The notes under the pieces are model-generated. The model did no database searches. It saw only the letters and a list, made by a program, of their open reading frames with translations, and was not told where the DNA came from. From Bacteroidales bacterium (GTDB taxonomy: Bacteria; Bacteroidota; Bacteroidia; Bacteroidales; UBA3663): 57,281 nt of DNA. Shown piece after piece: positions 43,709 through 53,582 of this stretch; position 1 is the stretch's first letter, and every line of letters begins with the position of its first letter. Position numbers and translations under genes: made by a program. The stretch spans positions 1 to 57,281 of the forward strand of contig JAFSKF010000048.1 in NCBI GenBank assembly GCA_017449065.1. Reading direction: 5' to 3'.

Positions 43709-44998
43709 TTAATCTTGCAGGATGAGGTGGATAAGTTCGATTTTCGTAGCCGATACTTTTTGGATGACCATCTGAATCTTAGGTTCGTCGAGGGTGGCAA
43801 TATCGCCTTCGTGCGGGAAACTTTGCAGCGTGTGCAGCACGAGTCCCGCAAGGGTCAGGTAGTCGTCCGATTCGGGCAGTCCCAGATCCAGATCTTCGTT
43901 GATTTTGCTGATTTCGAGACGTCCGGAAAGTTCATATTCCTTGTCGTTGATTTTCCGTTCGACAAGCTGCAGCCGGTCGTGCTCGTCTTCGATGTCGCCT
44001 ATAATCTCTTCGAACAGGTCTTCGGTAGTGACGATGCCGGCGGTGCCTCCGAACTCATCGACTACGGCGGCAATCGACTTTTTCTGTTCCATCAGCATAC
44101 GAAGCACTTTAGGTGCGGCGATGGTTTCGGGCACAATGGGGATGGGGATGATTTTCTGTTGCCAGTCGCGTGGCTTGCGGAACATCTCCGACGAGTGGAT
44201 ATAGCCGATCAGATTGTCGATGTCTTCCTTATAGACAGGAATCTTCGAGTAGCCGGTTTCGACAAACAGCTTGTTCAGTTTGGCAAAGGGGGTATCGACC
44301 GAGACAACGGTAAGTTCTGTGCGCGGAATCATGCAGTCGCGCACTTGGACGTTCGAGAAATCGAGCACATTCTGGAACATCTGCAACTCCTGGCTGTCGT
44401 CGTCTTCGTCATCGTCGTGCCGATGTTCGTCGTTGTCTTCGTTGCGATCCAGACCTTGCTGGATGAAATGATCCAGATCGATTTTGGTGAGCGCTTCGGG
44501 CTTCTCTTTCTGTATCGGGAAACCTGCCATGCGCAAGATGCCGTGACTGAGCAGCGTGGCAAAACTCGAAATAGGATAGAGCACCCAGTAAATCAGGTAA
44601 ATCGGTACGGCAAACGCACGCATCATCGCGTTTGGATTCAGTTTGAAGAGCGCCTTGGGCAGGTATTCGGCAGTAAAGAGAATCAGCATGGTTGAGAGAA
44701 CGGTCTGAACCAGCACCACCAGGAAGTCGTTTTGGGTAATCAGGTTGCGGATGGGCGGTTCCAGCAGTTCTGCCATAAAGATACCATACACAATCAGGGC
44801 GATGTTGTTGCCCACCAGCATGGTCGATATGAACTTCTCCGAATGTCCGTAAAAGTAGATGAGCGCCTTGGCGGTCAGACCTCCGTTTTGCTTGTCTAAC
44901 TCCAGACGCACGCGGTTTGCAGAGATGAAGGCCATCTCCATGCCGCTAAAGAATGCGCTGAAGAGGAGAGTGATCAGGATGGAAATATACAGACTCAT
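43709..44998 (-). CDS. CNNM/CorC-type membrane protein with CBS domains (GldE-like)
   Basis: This 429-residue protein has four hydrophobic segments in an N-terminal DUF21/CNNM domain ([25 protein letters not shown] near residues 14-38). A His/Asp-rich acidic linker (~190-205) leads to a CBS pair ([12 protein letters not shown]..., ...[24 protein letters not shown]) and a CorC_HlyC C-terminal domain. Relatives transport or sense magnesium; in gliding Bacteroidetes one member is GldE. The exact role here is open. It follows lptC by 11 bases and precedes the PpiD-like gene. Confidence 0.87.
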   Translation of the reverse strand: MSLYISILITLLFSAFFSGMEMAFISANRVRLELDKQNGGLTAKALIYFYGHSEKFISTMLVGNNIALIVYGIFMAELLEPPIRNLITQNDFLVVLVQTVLSTMLILFTAEYLPKALFKLNPNAMMRAFAVPIYLIYWVLYPISSFATLLSHGILRMAGFPIQKEKPEALTKIDLDHFIQQGLDRNEDNDEHRHDDDEDDDSQELQMFQNVLDFSNVQVRDCMIPRTELTVVSVDTPFAKLNKLFVETGYSKIPVYKEDIDNLIGYIHSSEMFRKPRDWQQKIIPIPIVPETIAAPKVLRMLMEQKKSIAAVVDEFGGTAGIVTTEDLFEEIIGDIEDEHDRLQLVERKINDKEYELSGRLEISKINEDLDLGLPESDDYLTLAGLVLHTLQSFPHEGDIATLDEPKIQMVIQKVSATKIELIHLILQD

Positions 44999-45009
44999 AG
45001 CCGATGCAT

Positions 45010-45582
45010 TTAGGGTTGTCCGGCGGCAGGCTCTTCCTTGACAGGGAACAGTCCGCTGGTCTGCCGTATTTCGTACTTCGAGAAATCATCGTTCGAGGTG
45101 AAACCGTACCCCTCGATGATATTTTCGGCACGTTCGATGTGTATGAACGAGTCGCTATAGACCTTGTGGGCTTTCATGTCCCAATACAGGTCGTTGGTGA
45201 AGAATTTCTCACCTTTGACGCTAATCACGCGTACATTATTAATAAGATGCCACAGTTGTTTGTCTTCCCAGTTATAGGCTGTGTCTGCCCAAATGGTTTC
45301 GGTGGCATCGAAAAGTGTGTCGATCTGCTCGAACTGGATGCCGTCGGGGAAGTATTGGTAGGGTTCCTTGGCCTCGTCGCCATACCGGATCCAGGTCGGG
45401 GTGATAGCTCTGTATTTGATGACGCCCGAATCGCTGATGAGCATCGACACATCGTGAGTCACCATTACGGGAATCTCGGTGCCCGCCATAGTGTCCGAAG
45501 ATGCACCCTGTTCGGAATCCGAACAGCCGACGCTCAGGCAGATGCACAAAATCAAGCCTGAAAGTATTAAAATATGTCGCAT
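45010..45582 (-). CDS. lptC: LPS export protein LptC
   Basis: This 190-residue protein has a lipoprotein-like start (SVGC, Cys20), where the E. coli protein has a membrane helix. The mature part has the LptC beta-jellyroll pattern: VSMLISDSGVIKYRAITP, FPDGIQFEQIDT, ADTAYNWEDKQLWHLINNVRVIS and GEKFFTNDLYWDMKAHKVYSD. LptC takes lipopolysaccharide from the LptBFG transporter and passes it to LptA. It is first in a run with the CorC-like and PpiD-like genes, all envelope functions. Confidence 0.9.
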   Translation of the reverse strand: MRHILILSGLILCICLSVGCSDSEQGASSDTMAGTEIPVMVTHDVSMLISDSGVIKYRAITPTWIRYGDEAKEPYQYFPDGIQFEQIDTLFDATETIWADTAYNWEDKQLWHLINNVRVISVKGEKFFTNDLYWDMKAHKVYSDSFIHIERAENIIEGYGFTSNDDFSKYEIRQTSGLFPVKEEPAAGQP

Positions 45583-45594
45583 TCTGACTTTTTT

Positions 45595-45627
45595 CCCAGT
45601 TAAAGAAAATTTTCTTTCTAATTTGGG
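45595..45627. repeat. Interspersed repeat copy 3 (CCCAGTTAAAGAAAA)
   Basis: CCCAGTTA is followed by the palindrome AAAGAAAATTTTCTTT and then CTAATTTGGG. It lies between the divergent lptC and thyA genes, immediately beside the lptC -7 box, and resembles the copies at 4809-4869 and 17960-17991. Confidence 0.55.
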
Positions 45628-45629
45628 CG

Positions 45630-45637
45630 CAAATATA
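45630..45637 (-). promoter_or_regulatory. -7 box (TATATTTG) of lptC
   Basis: Minus-strand match to TAnnTTTG, with a leader of about 42 bases. The nearest TTTG upstream is 25 bases away, longer than usual. Confidence 0.45.
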
Positions 45638-45650
45638 CAGTTTTTTTTCT

Positions 45651-45658
45651 TATCTTTG
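45651..45658 (+). promoter_or_regulatory. -7 box (TATCTTTG) of thyA
   Basis: Strong match to TAnnTTTG about 25 bases before ATG 45684. A TTTG lies 25 bases upstream, so the -33 element is uncertain. Confidence 0.5.
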
Positions 45659-45683
45659 CACCCAAATCCTAAAAAATAGCAAA

Positions 45684-46481
45684 ATGAGGCAATATTTGGA
45701 CCTTTTACAGCGCGTTTTGAATGAAGGAGTTCGCAAAGAAGACCGTACCGGCACCGGAACGGTCAGCGTTTTCGGACACCAGATGCGTTTCAACCTCGCC
45801 GACGGCTTTCCTTTGGTCACCACCAAGAAAGTCTTTACCCGAGGTATCATCGAAGAACTGCTTTGGTTTATCAGCGGTTCGACCAACAAGAAAGTGCTTC
45901 AGGAGAAGAATGTGCATATCTGGGACGAGTGGGGTGACGACGAAACCGGCGAACTGGGTCCGATTTACGGCAAGCAATGGCGTGATTGGTTGGGCAACAA
46001 CGGGCGTCATTACGATCAGCTGATGGATGTCATCGGACAGATCAGGACAAATCCGAACAGCCGCCGTCTGATCGTCTCTTCCTGGCATGTGGAGGAAATC
46101 GGGCAGATGGGACTGCCGCCTTGCCATTGCTTCTATCAGTTCTATGTTGCCAACGGCAAACTTTCGTTGCAGCTTTATCAGCGTTCCGCCGATCTTTTTC
46201 TGGGCGTGCCTTTCAACATCGCTTCCTACGCGCTGTTGCTGATGATGGTGGCTCAGGTGACAGGTTTGCAGCCGGGTGAGTTTGTCCATACTACCGGCGA
46301 TACGCACATTTATCTGAATCACATCGATCAGGTGAAGCTGCAACTGAGCCGCGAGCCGTTCCCGTTGCCGACAATGGAGCTGAATCCGGAAATCAAGGAC
46401 ATCCGCGATTTCCGGATCACCGACTTCACGCTCAGCAACTACCAGTGCCATCCTGCCATCAAGGGCGCAGTCAGCGTCTGA
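45684..46481 (+). CDS. thyA: Thymidylate synthase
   Basis: This 265-residue enzyme of the ThyA type has [11 protein letters not shown] near residue 21, the [11 protein letters not shown] segment, catalytic Cys147 in LPPCHCF, and the folate and dUMP-binding [17 protein letters not shown]. It methylates dUMP to dTMP using methylene-tetrahydrofolate. The usual Bacteroidetes partner, dihydrofolate reductase, does not follow; a mutarotase-family gene starts 14 bases downstream instead. Confidence 0.97.
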   Translation: MRQYLDLLQRVLNEGVRKEDRTGTGTVSVFGHQMRFNLADGFPLVTTKKVFTRGIIEELLWFISGSTNKKVLQEKNVHIWDEWGDDETGELGPIYGKQWRDWLGNNGRHYDQLMDVIGQIRTNPNSRRLIVSSWHVEEIGQMGLPPCHCFYQFYVANGKLSLQLYQRSADLFLGVPFNIASYALLLMMVAQVTGLQPGEFVHTTGDTHIYLNHIDQVKLQLSREPFPLPTMELNPEIKDIRDFRITDFTLSNYQCHPAIKGAVSV

Positions 46482-46495
46482 GTTTTCCGACAACT

Positions 46496-47389
46496 ATGAT
46501 AACATTAAAAAACCATCTGATAGAGATTGCCGTTTCCGAACAGGGAGCCGAACTGTGCTCCCTGAAGCGCAACGGTCGCGAGTATTTGTGGCAGGCAGAT
46601 CCGGCCTACTGGAAGCGCCATTCTCCGGTGCTGTTCCCGATTGTCGGTAGTGTGTGGGAAGGCAAATACCGTGTGGCAGGCAAGGAGTATGCCTTGGGTC
46701 AGCACGGTTTCGCCCGCGATATGGAGTTCTCTTTGCTGAGTCAGACTTCCGATACCGTATGGTTTGTGCTGGAAAGCAATTCGGAGACGTTGTCGAAGTA
46801 TCCGTTCCCGTTCCGTCTCGAAATCGGCTATCTCCTTCAAGGCAATCAGGTGGATGTGATGTGGAAGGTCACGAATACGTCGGATGAAGCCGAAATGTTT
46901 TTCCAGATTGGCGCTCACCCGGCTTTCTACTGGAAGGATGCCGCCCGTTTGGGATATTTCCGGCTGGAGACCTCCGATGCCGTTCCGGTTCAAGCCGATG
47001 GAAGCAGCCGTTTGGTGAAGTCGGTCATTACCGAAAAAGGGTGCGTCGATCCGAACCAGAAGCAGGAGGTTGTTCTGGATGCTGCTTGTCTTTTGCCGCT
47101 TTCGTGGGAAGTGTTTGCCAAAGATGCCTTGATTTTCGAAAACTCTCAGGTTCGTAAAGTTTCTCTGCTCGATGCCGACAAGCAGCCTTATCTGTCTTTG
47201 TCGTTCGATGCTCCGTTGGTCGGATTGTGGTCTCCGCCCGGCAAGCATGCCCCTTTTGTCTGTATCGAACCTTGGTACGGACGTTGCGACCGTGTGCATT
47301 ATGCCGGCGACTTCACCGAAAAAGATTGGGTACAGCATTTGGCTCCGAAAGCTACCTTCTCGACACAATATACCATCGGAGTGGAGTAA
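46496..47389 (+). CDS. Aldose 1-epimerase (mutarotase) family protein
   Basis: This 297-residue protein starts at ATG 46496; the longer frame overlaps thyA. The galactose-mutarotase fold of the LacX-like group is indicated by EIAVSEQGAELCSLKRNGREYLW near the start, FPIVGSVWEGKY, QHGFARDMEF with the catalytic-type His, FFQIGAHPAFYW with a second His, and CIEPWYGRCD near the end. It probably interconverts sugar anomers. Its location after thyA looks like chance co-transcription. Confidence 0.87.
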   Translation: MITLKNHLIEIAVSEQGAELCSLKRNGREYLWQADPAYWKRHSPVLFPIVGSVWEGKYRVAGKEYALGQHGFARDMEFSLLSQTSDTVWFVLESNSETLSKYPFPFRLEIGYLLQGNQVDVMWKVTNTSDEAEMFFQIGAHPAFYWKDAARLGYFRLETSDAVPVQADGSSRLVKSVITEKGCVDPNQKQEVVLDAACLLPLSWEVFAKDALIFENSQVRKVSLLDADKQPYLSLSFDAPLVGLWSPPGKHAPFVCIEPWYGRCDRVHYAGDFTEKDWVQHLAPKATFSTQYTIGVE

Positions 47390-47481
47390 TAACACTTCTG
47401 CTTCTACACATATTTGAATTCCGCAACTTTTTGCCTCGAGCTGACGGAGGCAGCGGCAACCCAAATGCGCTGAAAAGATAA

Positions 47482-49281
47482 ATGATGAAGACTTTGCGAA
47501 TGACGGTGAAATTCAACAGAATCTTATACTCTATAATTATATGTTTGTGCATCATTTCTTCTTGTACAAACCAGTCGGATTATCGAAAAGAGTTATCCCT
47601 TGCACAGGAGATTATGCAGAAACAACCGGACTCATCCCTTCTCCTTCTTGATTCTCTTGGCAAAAGAGAAGCTCATTTTAGCAGCCATTTCCGAATGCAA
47701 TACCAGCTTTCTTTGACGTACGCTCAGGCTAAAGTTGGAAAAATCTTTACGACAGACTCTCTAACAAAGGTATTGACTGATTATTTTGGTCATAATGGTA
47801 CCCGCGGAGAAAAGTCTTTGGCTTACTATCTGCATGGTTGTGCTTTAAGTGATGTTGGACGAACACCGGAAGCGCTTCAAGCTTACTATGATGCTATAGA
47901 AAATGCAGATACCACAAACGGAGACTTCGGATATAATGTTTTAAAGGGTATTTACGGGCAAATGTCGCGCATATTTCATAAGCAGAACTTACCTTATGAT
48001 GAAATATGGGCATTACGACATTATATAGAATATGTCAGAAAAACATCAAGTTTGGAAGAGTATATTGTTGCAAAAACTCAATTGACTCGTCCTTATTTTT
48101 TACTTAATGAAAAAGATTCTGCTCTCATGATTATAGAAGATGCTTACCAGACACTTTTGTTATTAGGGGATAAACAAAATGCAGCTTCTATTTTGCCTTC
48201 TTCAATATACGTTTATTTGGAACGCGGACAAATGTCTGAGGCAAGGAATGTTATGGAGATATTTGAGCGAGATTCTGGAGAGATTGATAAAGATGGTAAT
48301 ATTTCTGCAGGTCGGGAAGGTTATTATTATTTGAAAGGCTTTTTTGAGTTGGCCTCTGAGAATATTGATGATGCTGAAATGAATTTTCGTAAAGCGATTC
48401 AGTGTGGCTATCTTTCAGAAGGATATAAGGGATTGTTGCAGATTTATAGAGAAAAGAGTGTAATGGATTCTGTCGTGCTGTTTTCCACATTGTATGAGGC
48501 CGCACAAGATAGTCTTCACAATAGGATGCGGATTAATGCCATACATCAGATGTCGGCACTTTATAATTATAGCAAAAGTCAAAAAGAGGCCGAAATAGAA
48601 AGAAATAATGCACGAAAAACCAGATTTTTGGCAACCATAATTGTTTTAGTGGCAATCATTATTATTGGAAGTGTTTTCTTTATTTACTGGGAAAACTCTA
48701 AAAAGAAAAAACTAAAAATACACAAGTTGGAACGAGATCTCCACCGAGCTAAACATACTCGTGAAGAATTATTAGAGGAATTGCGACAATTGAAAACTCA
48801 GGATTATAAGAGTGTTATTTTTGCGAAAGAAGAGAAGTTAAAAGAATTAACAAAAATCATTGGGAATTTGCAGTCAGAAAATGAAGCATACAGAGAAAGT
48901 CTCCGACTAGGGGAAACAGACCATTTAGAACAATTCTTACAAAGTGACATAGCTTTATTATTTATTAAGAAAGCGACAGAAAAGACCGAGAAAGTTCTGC
49001 CCACGGAAGCTGAATGGAAAATTTTGATTTCACAATTCAGCAAGGACAATCCTGTAACCTATCGATCCTTTGGTTTTGGGAAGGCTTTGTCTAAGTTGGA
49101 ACGGCGCATCTGCATACTTTTGGTACTAGACATTCCAGAATATGTTATTGTGATAATGACCAATTCTTCTGCATCTACCATTTCTAATTCAAAGGCAAGA
49201 GCCAATGAAAAACTATTTGGAAAAAAAGATGCACATCCGCTAAAAATAAATCTTATTCACGCTCTAAAGACTTCATGGTGA
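47482..49281 (+). CDS. Membrane-anchored TPR protein with cytosolic coiled coil and HTH-like end
   Basis: This 599-residue protein begins with a hydrophobic segment ending in a lipobox-like IISSC (Cys28), followed by about 340 residues of TPR-like helices outside the inner membrane. A strong membrane helix (residues ~382-403), a charged coiled coil (~405-475) and a C-terminal helix-turn-helix-like part (~537-580: LSKLERRICILLVLDIPEYVIVIM, then STISNSKARANEKLFGK) follow. The layout matches Bacteroidetes one-protein regulators that sense outside and bind DNA inside; the DNA-binding role is inferred. The gene is more AT-rich than its neighbours. The next gene has its own strong promoter and is a likely target. 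Confidence 0.75.
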   Translation: MMKTLRMTVKFNRILYSIIICLCIISSCTNQSDYRKELSLAQEIMQKQPDSSLLLLDSLGKREAHFSSHFRMQYQLSLTYAQAKVGKIFTTDSLTKVLTDYFGHNGTRGEKSLAYYLHGCALSDVGRTPEALQAYYDAIENADTTNGDFGYNVLKGIYGQMSRIFHKQNLPYDEIWALRHYIEYVRKTSSLEEYIVAKTQLTRPYFLLNEKDSALMIIEDAYQTLLLLGDKQNAASILPSSIYVYLERGQMSEARNVMEIFERDSGEIDKDGNISAGREGYYYLKGFFELASENIDDAEMNFRKAIQCGYLSEGYKGLLQIYREKSVMDSVVLFSTLYEAAQDSLHNRMRINAIHQMSALYNYSKSQKEAEIERNNARKTRFLATIIVLVAIIIIGSVFFIYWENSKKKKLKIHKLERDLHRAKHTREELLEELRQLKTQDYKSVIFAKEEKLKELTKIIGNLQSENEAYRESLRLGETDHLEQFLQSDIALLFIKKATEKTEKVLPTEAEWKILISQFSKDNPVTYRSFGFGKALSKLERRICILLVLDIPEYVIVIMTNSSASTISNSKARANEKLFGKKDAHPLKINLIHALKTSW

Positions 49282-49438
49282 ATTTTGATGAATCATTTTT
49301 GTAAAAGATTGCGGAATAACATTTTATCTGGCGAATTAACCCATGTTTGATTAATTTTGATGAACATAAACAAAGCCTTAAATTTGCCAGTTTCCTAATA
49401 TGCTCGTACCTTTGCGCAAATTTTTTTGTTGCAAGAGT
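49282..49438. other. Intergenic region with the DUF3244 promoter
   Basis: No gene. AT-rich, with tandem GATTAATTTTGATGAA-like phrases near 49290-49365 and the promoter at 49383-49414. The repeated phrase could be a regulator site, but only two imperfect copies are seen. Confidence 0.4.
49383..49414 (+). promoter_or_regulatory. Promoter of the DUF3244 gene
   Basis: TTTG (49383-49386), a 20-base spacer and TACCTTTG (49407-49414) match the Bacteroidetes consensus exactly, about 24 bases before ATG 49439. Confidence 0.7.
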
Positions 49439-49804
49439 ATGAAGAAATTTATTTTGTGTCTAAGTTTTTTATTATTGGTGTTCTTTAGTACTGCCAATAT
49501 TCCCTCTACGTGGACTCCGATAGATCTTCACGTGGGTTTTGTTGATCCATCTGAGTCGCATGTGCCAATAAAAAGATCTCCAGTTGAAGTACCATCTCTT
49601 TATTTAGAGGGTCATAATCTTTGGTTTGATTCTTCTTGTAATAATTGTACTTTGCTTCTTTTGAATGGAGAGGGAGATATTGAGTATTCTATTACTATTC
49701 CCGATGAAACTACGAGTATATCGTTTCCTAATTATTTAAATGGAGAATACGAAATCCAAATTATTCGTGGACAATTTTGCTTTTATGGATATGTGGAACT
49801 GTGA
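49439..49804 (+). CDS. DUF3244-like small secreted protein
   Basis: This 121-residue protein starts at ATG 49439 (MKKFILCLSF...); the frame's earlier ATG at 49400 lies inside the promoter. A signal peptide of about 20 residues precedes a beta-rich domain with paired cysteines (SSCNNC) and an end, LNGEYEIQIIRGQFCFYGYVEL, typical of DUF3244 and of T9SS-tail-like immunoglobulin folds. DUF3244 proteins have no assigned function. The gene is AT-rich like the regulator upstream and is separated by 41 bases from the GC-rich transglutaminase gene. Confidence 0.6.
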   Translation: MKKFILCLSFLLLVFFSTANIPSTWTPIDLHVGFVDPSESHVPIKRSPVEVPSLYLEGHNLWFDSSCNNCTLLLLNGEGDIEYSITIPDETTSISFPNYLNGEYEIQIIRGQFCFYGYVEL

Positions 49805-49845
49805 TGTATTAATAAGGTTTTAAGTAACCGATATTTCTTTTAGAA

Positions 49846-51828
49846 ATGCATCAGAATCCGATCATCGCGAGTTGCCTGACAGTGCTTCTGCTGTTTGCCT
49901 CCTGCCAGACCCAGGAAGAGAAAGAGCTCCGGGCTTCCCTGGAAAAGGCGGGCGAGAACAGGACAGAGCTGGAAGCGGTGCTACGGCACTATTCCGATGA
50001 TACGGATTCCCGCAAGCTGGAGGCGGCGCGTTTCCTGATACGCAACATGCAGTACCACTATACGCGGACTTCCCCTGAAATCGGAAGATACTACGGACTC
50101 ATGGACTCCATCTGCCGGCTCACTCCCATCCGCTGGAGCGTGAGCCGGGAACAGGACTCCCTGTTCGCTTCCTTGGAGAATCCTTTCCTTGGCAGCCAGA
50201 CCAAGGTCTATGACAACAGGACCCTCCGGTCGGAGGCCCTGATCAGGCACATCGACGACGCTTTCGCCCTCTACGATTCGTCGGAGTGGTGCAAAGGTGT
50301 GGACTTCGACGTCTTCTGCGAATACCTGCTCCCCTACCGCGTCGCCGACGAATATCCGGATCCGGACTGGATGACCTACTACAGAAGAAGGGTGGAGGAC
50401 CGTGCCTATGTGGCCTTCCGCTTCTGCAAGACCCTGCAGGATAGCCTATATACGATCCTGAACCGCATGAGTTCCGCCTACAGGACAGAAATCGTCTATG
50501 TGGCGCGCTATCCCTACGGATACAGGCCGCAGCAGCTCGCCTCGCTGAAAAGGGGTACCTGCCTGGACTACAACATCCTTTCCTGCTTCCTGTTCCGTTC
50601 CGTCGGCATCCCGGTTGCCATGGACTATACCCCCTTGTGGGGAAACCGCAGCCTGGGCCACGACTGGAGCGCCCTGTTCGTCAGTCCCGGGGTGACCGGC
50701 ACGGACTCCGCCCTCGACTACAGCTTCTCGGCTGCACCGAAGCCTCTGGGCAGCTACCTCAGGAGCAACCCGAACCGGCCTACCAAGATCTACCGGACCA
50801 CCTTCAGCCGCCAGGCGGAGTCGCTGGCTGCGGTGCACGGCGCGGAAATGATTCCCGGGGAATTCAGTTCCGGGTTCATCCGGGACGTGTCTGCGGAATA
50901 CGGACTGGAACACCATGTGAGCCTGACGCTCCCGCCGGCGCACCGCAACAGGAAGTTCTACTACCTCTGCTCGTTCGACAACCGGGACTGGGTGCCCGTA
51001 GCCTGGACACGCAGGCAAGGGGAGCGGATCACGTTCCCGGACCTCGGCGGCGGCATCGTCTATCTCCCCTGCAAGTACGAGGGCGGCAGGATGCAGGCCG
51101 TGTCCGAACCGTTCATCCTGCACACGGACGGACGGGTAGAGACGCTTGAGGCAGACACCTCCATCCGGCAACCCGTGACCCTCTACAGGAAATACGCAGA
51201 CGGTGAGAACATCCGCCGCTACAGCCGGCTCTTCGGGGGCGGCAGGATCGAGGCCTCCGACAACGCCGCGTTCCGCAACGCGACTGTCCTGTACTGCTTC
51301 CCCGACTCCATAGCGGTCAGATACAGTTACATACGCCCGGAGAAGCCGCAGTCATGCCGGTACCTGCGCTTCGTGGCCGGTAATAGCAGGCACGGCGGAG
51401 AGGTGGCGGAATTCGAGGCCTTCGGCAAGGACGGCGGACGGATAGACGGCAAACCTGTGGGACACGGGAAGTGGGAAGACCGGCACCCCATAACGGCAGC
51501 CTTCGACGGCGACGTGCTGACCTACGCCAGGGCGGATTCCGCGGAAGGCAGCTGGATAGGACTGGACTTCGGAGGTACCAGACAGGTGGCGGAAATCAGG
51601 ATCCTGCCCCGCAACGACGACAACTTCATCCGCAGGGGAGAGCAGTACAGGCTGCAGTACTGGCACCGGGGCGGGTGGCACACACTCGGCGACCGGACCG
51701 GGGACGAACGGCAGTACCTCCGGTTCGGCAACTGTCCGGCAAACGCCCTGTTCCGGCTGAGGAACCTGACCGGGGGCAAGGAGGAAAGGATCTTTGTCTG
51801 GCGTAACGGAAGACAGGAATGGTGGTAG
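49846..51828 (+). CDS. Transglutaminase-like lipoprotein with discoidin-like C-terminal domain
   Basis: This 660-residue protein has lipobox FASC (Cys20). A transglutaminase-core domain is indicated by KRGTCLDYN with Cys239 and SLGHDW with His272, in the correct order for the Cys-His-Asp triad. The C-terminal ~150 residues look like an F5/8 type C (galactose-binding) module: CRYLRFVAGN, VAEFEAFGK, HPITAAFDGDVLTYARA, IGLDFGGTRQVAEIRILPRND. It may cross-link or cleave amide bonds at the cell surface. The gene is very GC-rich with many AGG and CTG codons, unlike the preceding genes, and overlaps the next gene by 10 bases. Confidence 0.78.
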   Translation: MHQNPIIASCLTVLLLFASCQTQEEKELRASLEKAGENRTELEAVLRHYSDDTDSRKLEAARFLIRNMQYHYTRTSPEIGRYYGLMDSICRLTPIRWSVSREQDSLFASLENPFLGSQTKVYDNRTLRSEALIRHIDDAFALYDSSEWCKGVDFDVFCEYLLPYRVADEYPDPDWMTYYRRRVEDRAYVAFRFCKTLQDSLYTILNRMSSAYRTEIVYVARYPYGYRPQQLASLKRGTCLDYNILSCFLFRSVGIPVAMDYTPLWGNRSLGHDWSALFVSPGVTGTDSALDYSFSAAPKPLGSYLRSNPNRPTKIYRTTFSRQAESLAAVHGAEMIPGEFSSGFIRDVSAEYGLEHHVSLTLPPAHRNRKFYYLCSFDNRDWVPVAWTRRQGERITFPDLGGGIVYLPCKYEGGRMQAVSEPFILHTDGRVETLEADTSIRQPVTLYRKYADGENIRRYSRLFGGGRIEASDNAAFRNATVLYCFPDSIAVRYSYIRPEKPQSCRYLRFVAGNSRHGGEVAEFEAFGKDGGRIDGKPVGHGKWEDRHPITAAFDGDVLTYARADSAEGSWIGLDFGGTRQVAEIRILPRNDDNFIRRGEQYRLQYWHRGGWHTLGDRTGDERQYLRFGNCPANALFRLRNLTGGKEERIFVWRNGRQEWW

Positions 51829-53582
51829 CGGAACGCCTCACGAAAGTGCTATGGTACGGGCTCTGCCTGGCGTTCTGCGCGGACAGCGGACTGTTCGTCT
51901 ATCTGTCGCTCTCGCAGACGCTTCTGGGCGGGCTGGGCGTGTGCCTGCTGTGCACAGTCGCACTGGTTCACGGGCTGCGGACAGGGACATCCCCGGCTCC
52001 GAACGGGATACAGCGGCTGGTGGTGCTGTGGCTGCTCTATATGGTCCTGCACGCCCTGTTCGTGAAAAGCCCGGAACTCTACAGGCTCCTCTATCTGACG
52101 GAGACCCTGCAGCTGCTTCTCGCCCTGTCCTGCCTGACGGGAAGCGGGCTGCTGAAAAGGGAAACCGCAGAGAACGGGCTGCTGCTGATGGCCGTCCTGC
52201 AGACGGGCTGCCTGACACTGCAGGCCTTGGGAGCCGTAAAAGCCTACAACAGCCTGTTCCCGCTGACAGGCTTCAGCGAGAACCCGAACGTCACCGCCGT
52301 CCTGCTGGCGGCATGCCTCCCGTTGGCGGCAGACAGGATCCGGCAAGGCCGGCATACGGCCTTACTGACGGCAGCGGCAGTCCTCATGACCGTGTATGTC
52401 GTCATACTGGGCTGCCGGACCGCATACCTGGGGCTTGCAGTCTCCGTTGCCGTCAGAGCCGCCTTTTCCCCTCGTTTTAGGAAGTTCCGGTCGGACTGGA
52501 GTCCGACAGTCAGGGTGCTGGCTGTCCTCCTGACCCTGGCAGCCGTTCCGGCAGGCGGCGTGTGGCTTTACAGGTTCAAGCAGGCATCGGCGGACGGAAG
52601 GATCCTTGTCTGGAAGATCTCGGCCGCCATGCTCCGGGAGCATCCGGAAGGCACGGGCATCGGCATGTTCGAACGCGACTACAACCTGAGGCAGGGGGAA
52701 TACTTCGCCGGCGGGCAGTCCACCCCCCGGGAGCGCCAGAACTCGGGTACGGTCTATATGGCCTACAACGACTTCCTGGAGCACGGCGTGGAAGGCGGAT
52801 GGCCGGGAATGCTGTTCCTCGCAGCCTTCTATGCCTCTCTCATGGCCAGGGCGCTACGCAGGGGAATGGCGAGAGAGCTTTCGGTCATCGCCGCCTTCTC
52901 CGTGATGTCGTCCGTCAGTTTCATCTGCGCCACCGTCCAGCCCTGGATTGTGCTGGTCTGCCATGCAGGCTTCGTGGCGGGCGGAGGAACGGACAGCCGC
53001 AGGACCGGCACGCTCCGCTTTCCGTCCCGGGTCGTGCTCACGGGGGCGCTGCTTGTCCTTCTGCCCGTCCACCTGACGCTTCTCTCTGCGCAGATACAGC
53101 TGGGCCGGTACCAGCGGCAGGCAAAGGAAGGGAACGGAATCGAGATTGGGAAAGCGGAAGCCCTGGCCGGCCGCATCGGCACCTCCGAAGCCTACTACCG
53201 CTTCCTTTACGGGCAGTACATGCAGCGGAAAGAGTACCGGAAGGCGCTCGGAAGCATCCGGAAGGCAGCCTGCTATACCTCCGTCCCGGATGTCTTCTTC
53301 TCCGCCTTCGACTGCTGCGACAGGATGGGGCAGACCGGGAATGGCATTCCCTTCCTTCTCAAAGTGAGGGACATGCTGCCCCTGAACCTCACGTCGAGGC
53401 TCATCCTGCTCAGATGGTACGAACGGAACGGGCAGGAAGCCGCGGCCTCGGACATGGCCCGGGAAATCCTGACGGCACCCGTCAAAGTCAGGAACCGGCA
53501 GGGCGACCGGATCAGGAGCTATGCGGAAGCCTTCCTCTGCCGCCAAGCATCTGAAGGAAACCGCCAGAAAGACAAACCATAG
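51819..53582 (+). CDS. O-antigen ligase/polymerase (Wzy_C)-like membrane protein with helical C-terminal tail
   Basis: This 587-residue protein has about 11 membrane helices in the first ~400 residues. The periplasmic-loop motif of the Wzy_C family is visible (DGRILVWKISAAMLREHP, GTGIGMFERDYN, then AYNDFLEHGVEGGWPGMLF). The last ~170 residues are soluble and TPR-like. WaaL/Wzy-type enzymes transfer or polymerise lipid-linked glycans, and some glycosylate proteins. Its start overlaps the transglutaminase gene, implying joint expression. A role glycosylating the exported products of this locus is inference. Confidence 0.75.
   Translation: MVVAERLTKVLWYGLCLAFCADSGLFVYLSLSQTLLGGLGVCLLCTVALVHGLRTGTSPAPNGIQRLVVLWLLYMVLHALFVKSPELYRLLYLTETLQLLLALSCLTGSGLLKRETAENGLLLMAVLQTGCLTLQALGAVKAYNSLFPLTGFSENPNVTAVLLAACLPLAADRIRQGRHTALLTAAAVLMTVYVVILGCRTAYLGLAVSVAVRAAFSPRFRKFRSDWSPTVRVLAVLLTLAAVPAGGVWLYRFKQASADGRILVWKISAAMLREHPEGTGIGMFERDYNLRQGEYFAGGQSTPRERQNSGTVYMAYNDFLEHGVEGGWPGMLFLAAFYASLMARALRRGMARELSVIAAFSVMSSVSFICATVQPWIVLVCHAGFVAGGGTDSRRTGTLRFPSRVVLTGALLVLLPVHLTLLSAQIQLGRYQRQAKEGNGIEIGKAEALAGRIGTSEAYYRFLYGQYMQRKEYRKALGSIRKAACYTSVPDVFFSAFDCCDRMGQTGNGIPFLLKVRDMLPLNLTSRLILLRWYERNGQEAAASDMAREILTAPVKVRNRQGDRIRSYAEAFLCRQASEGNRQKDKP

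Noticed and set aside
47432..47452. TGCCTC/GAGGCA hairpin after the mutarotase gene
   Set aside because: A six-base stem without a T-run is too weak to call a terminator.
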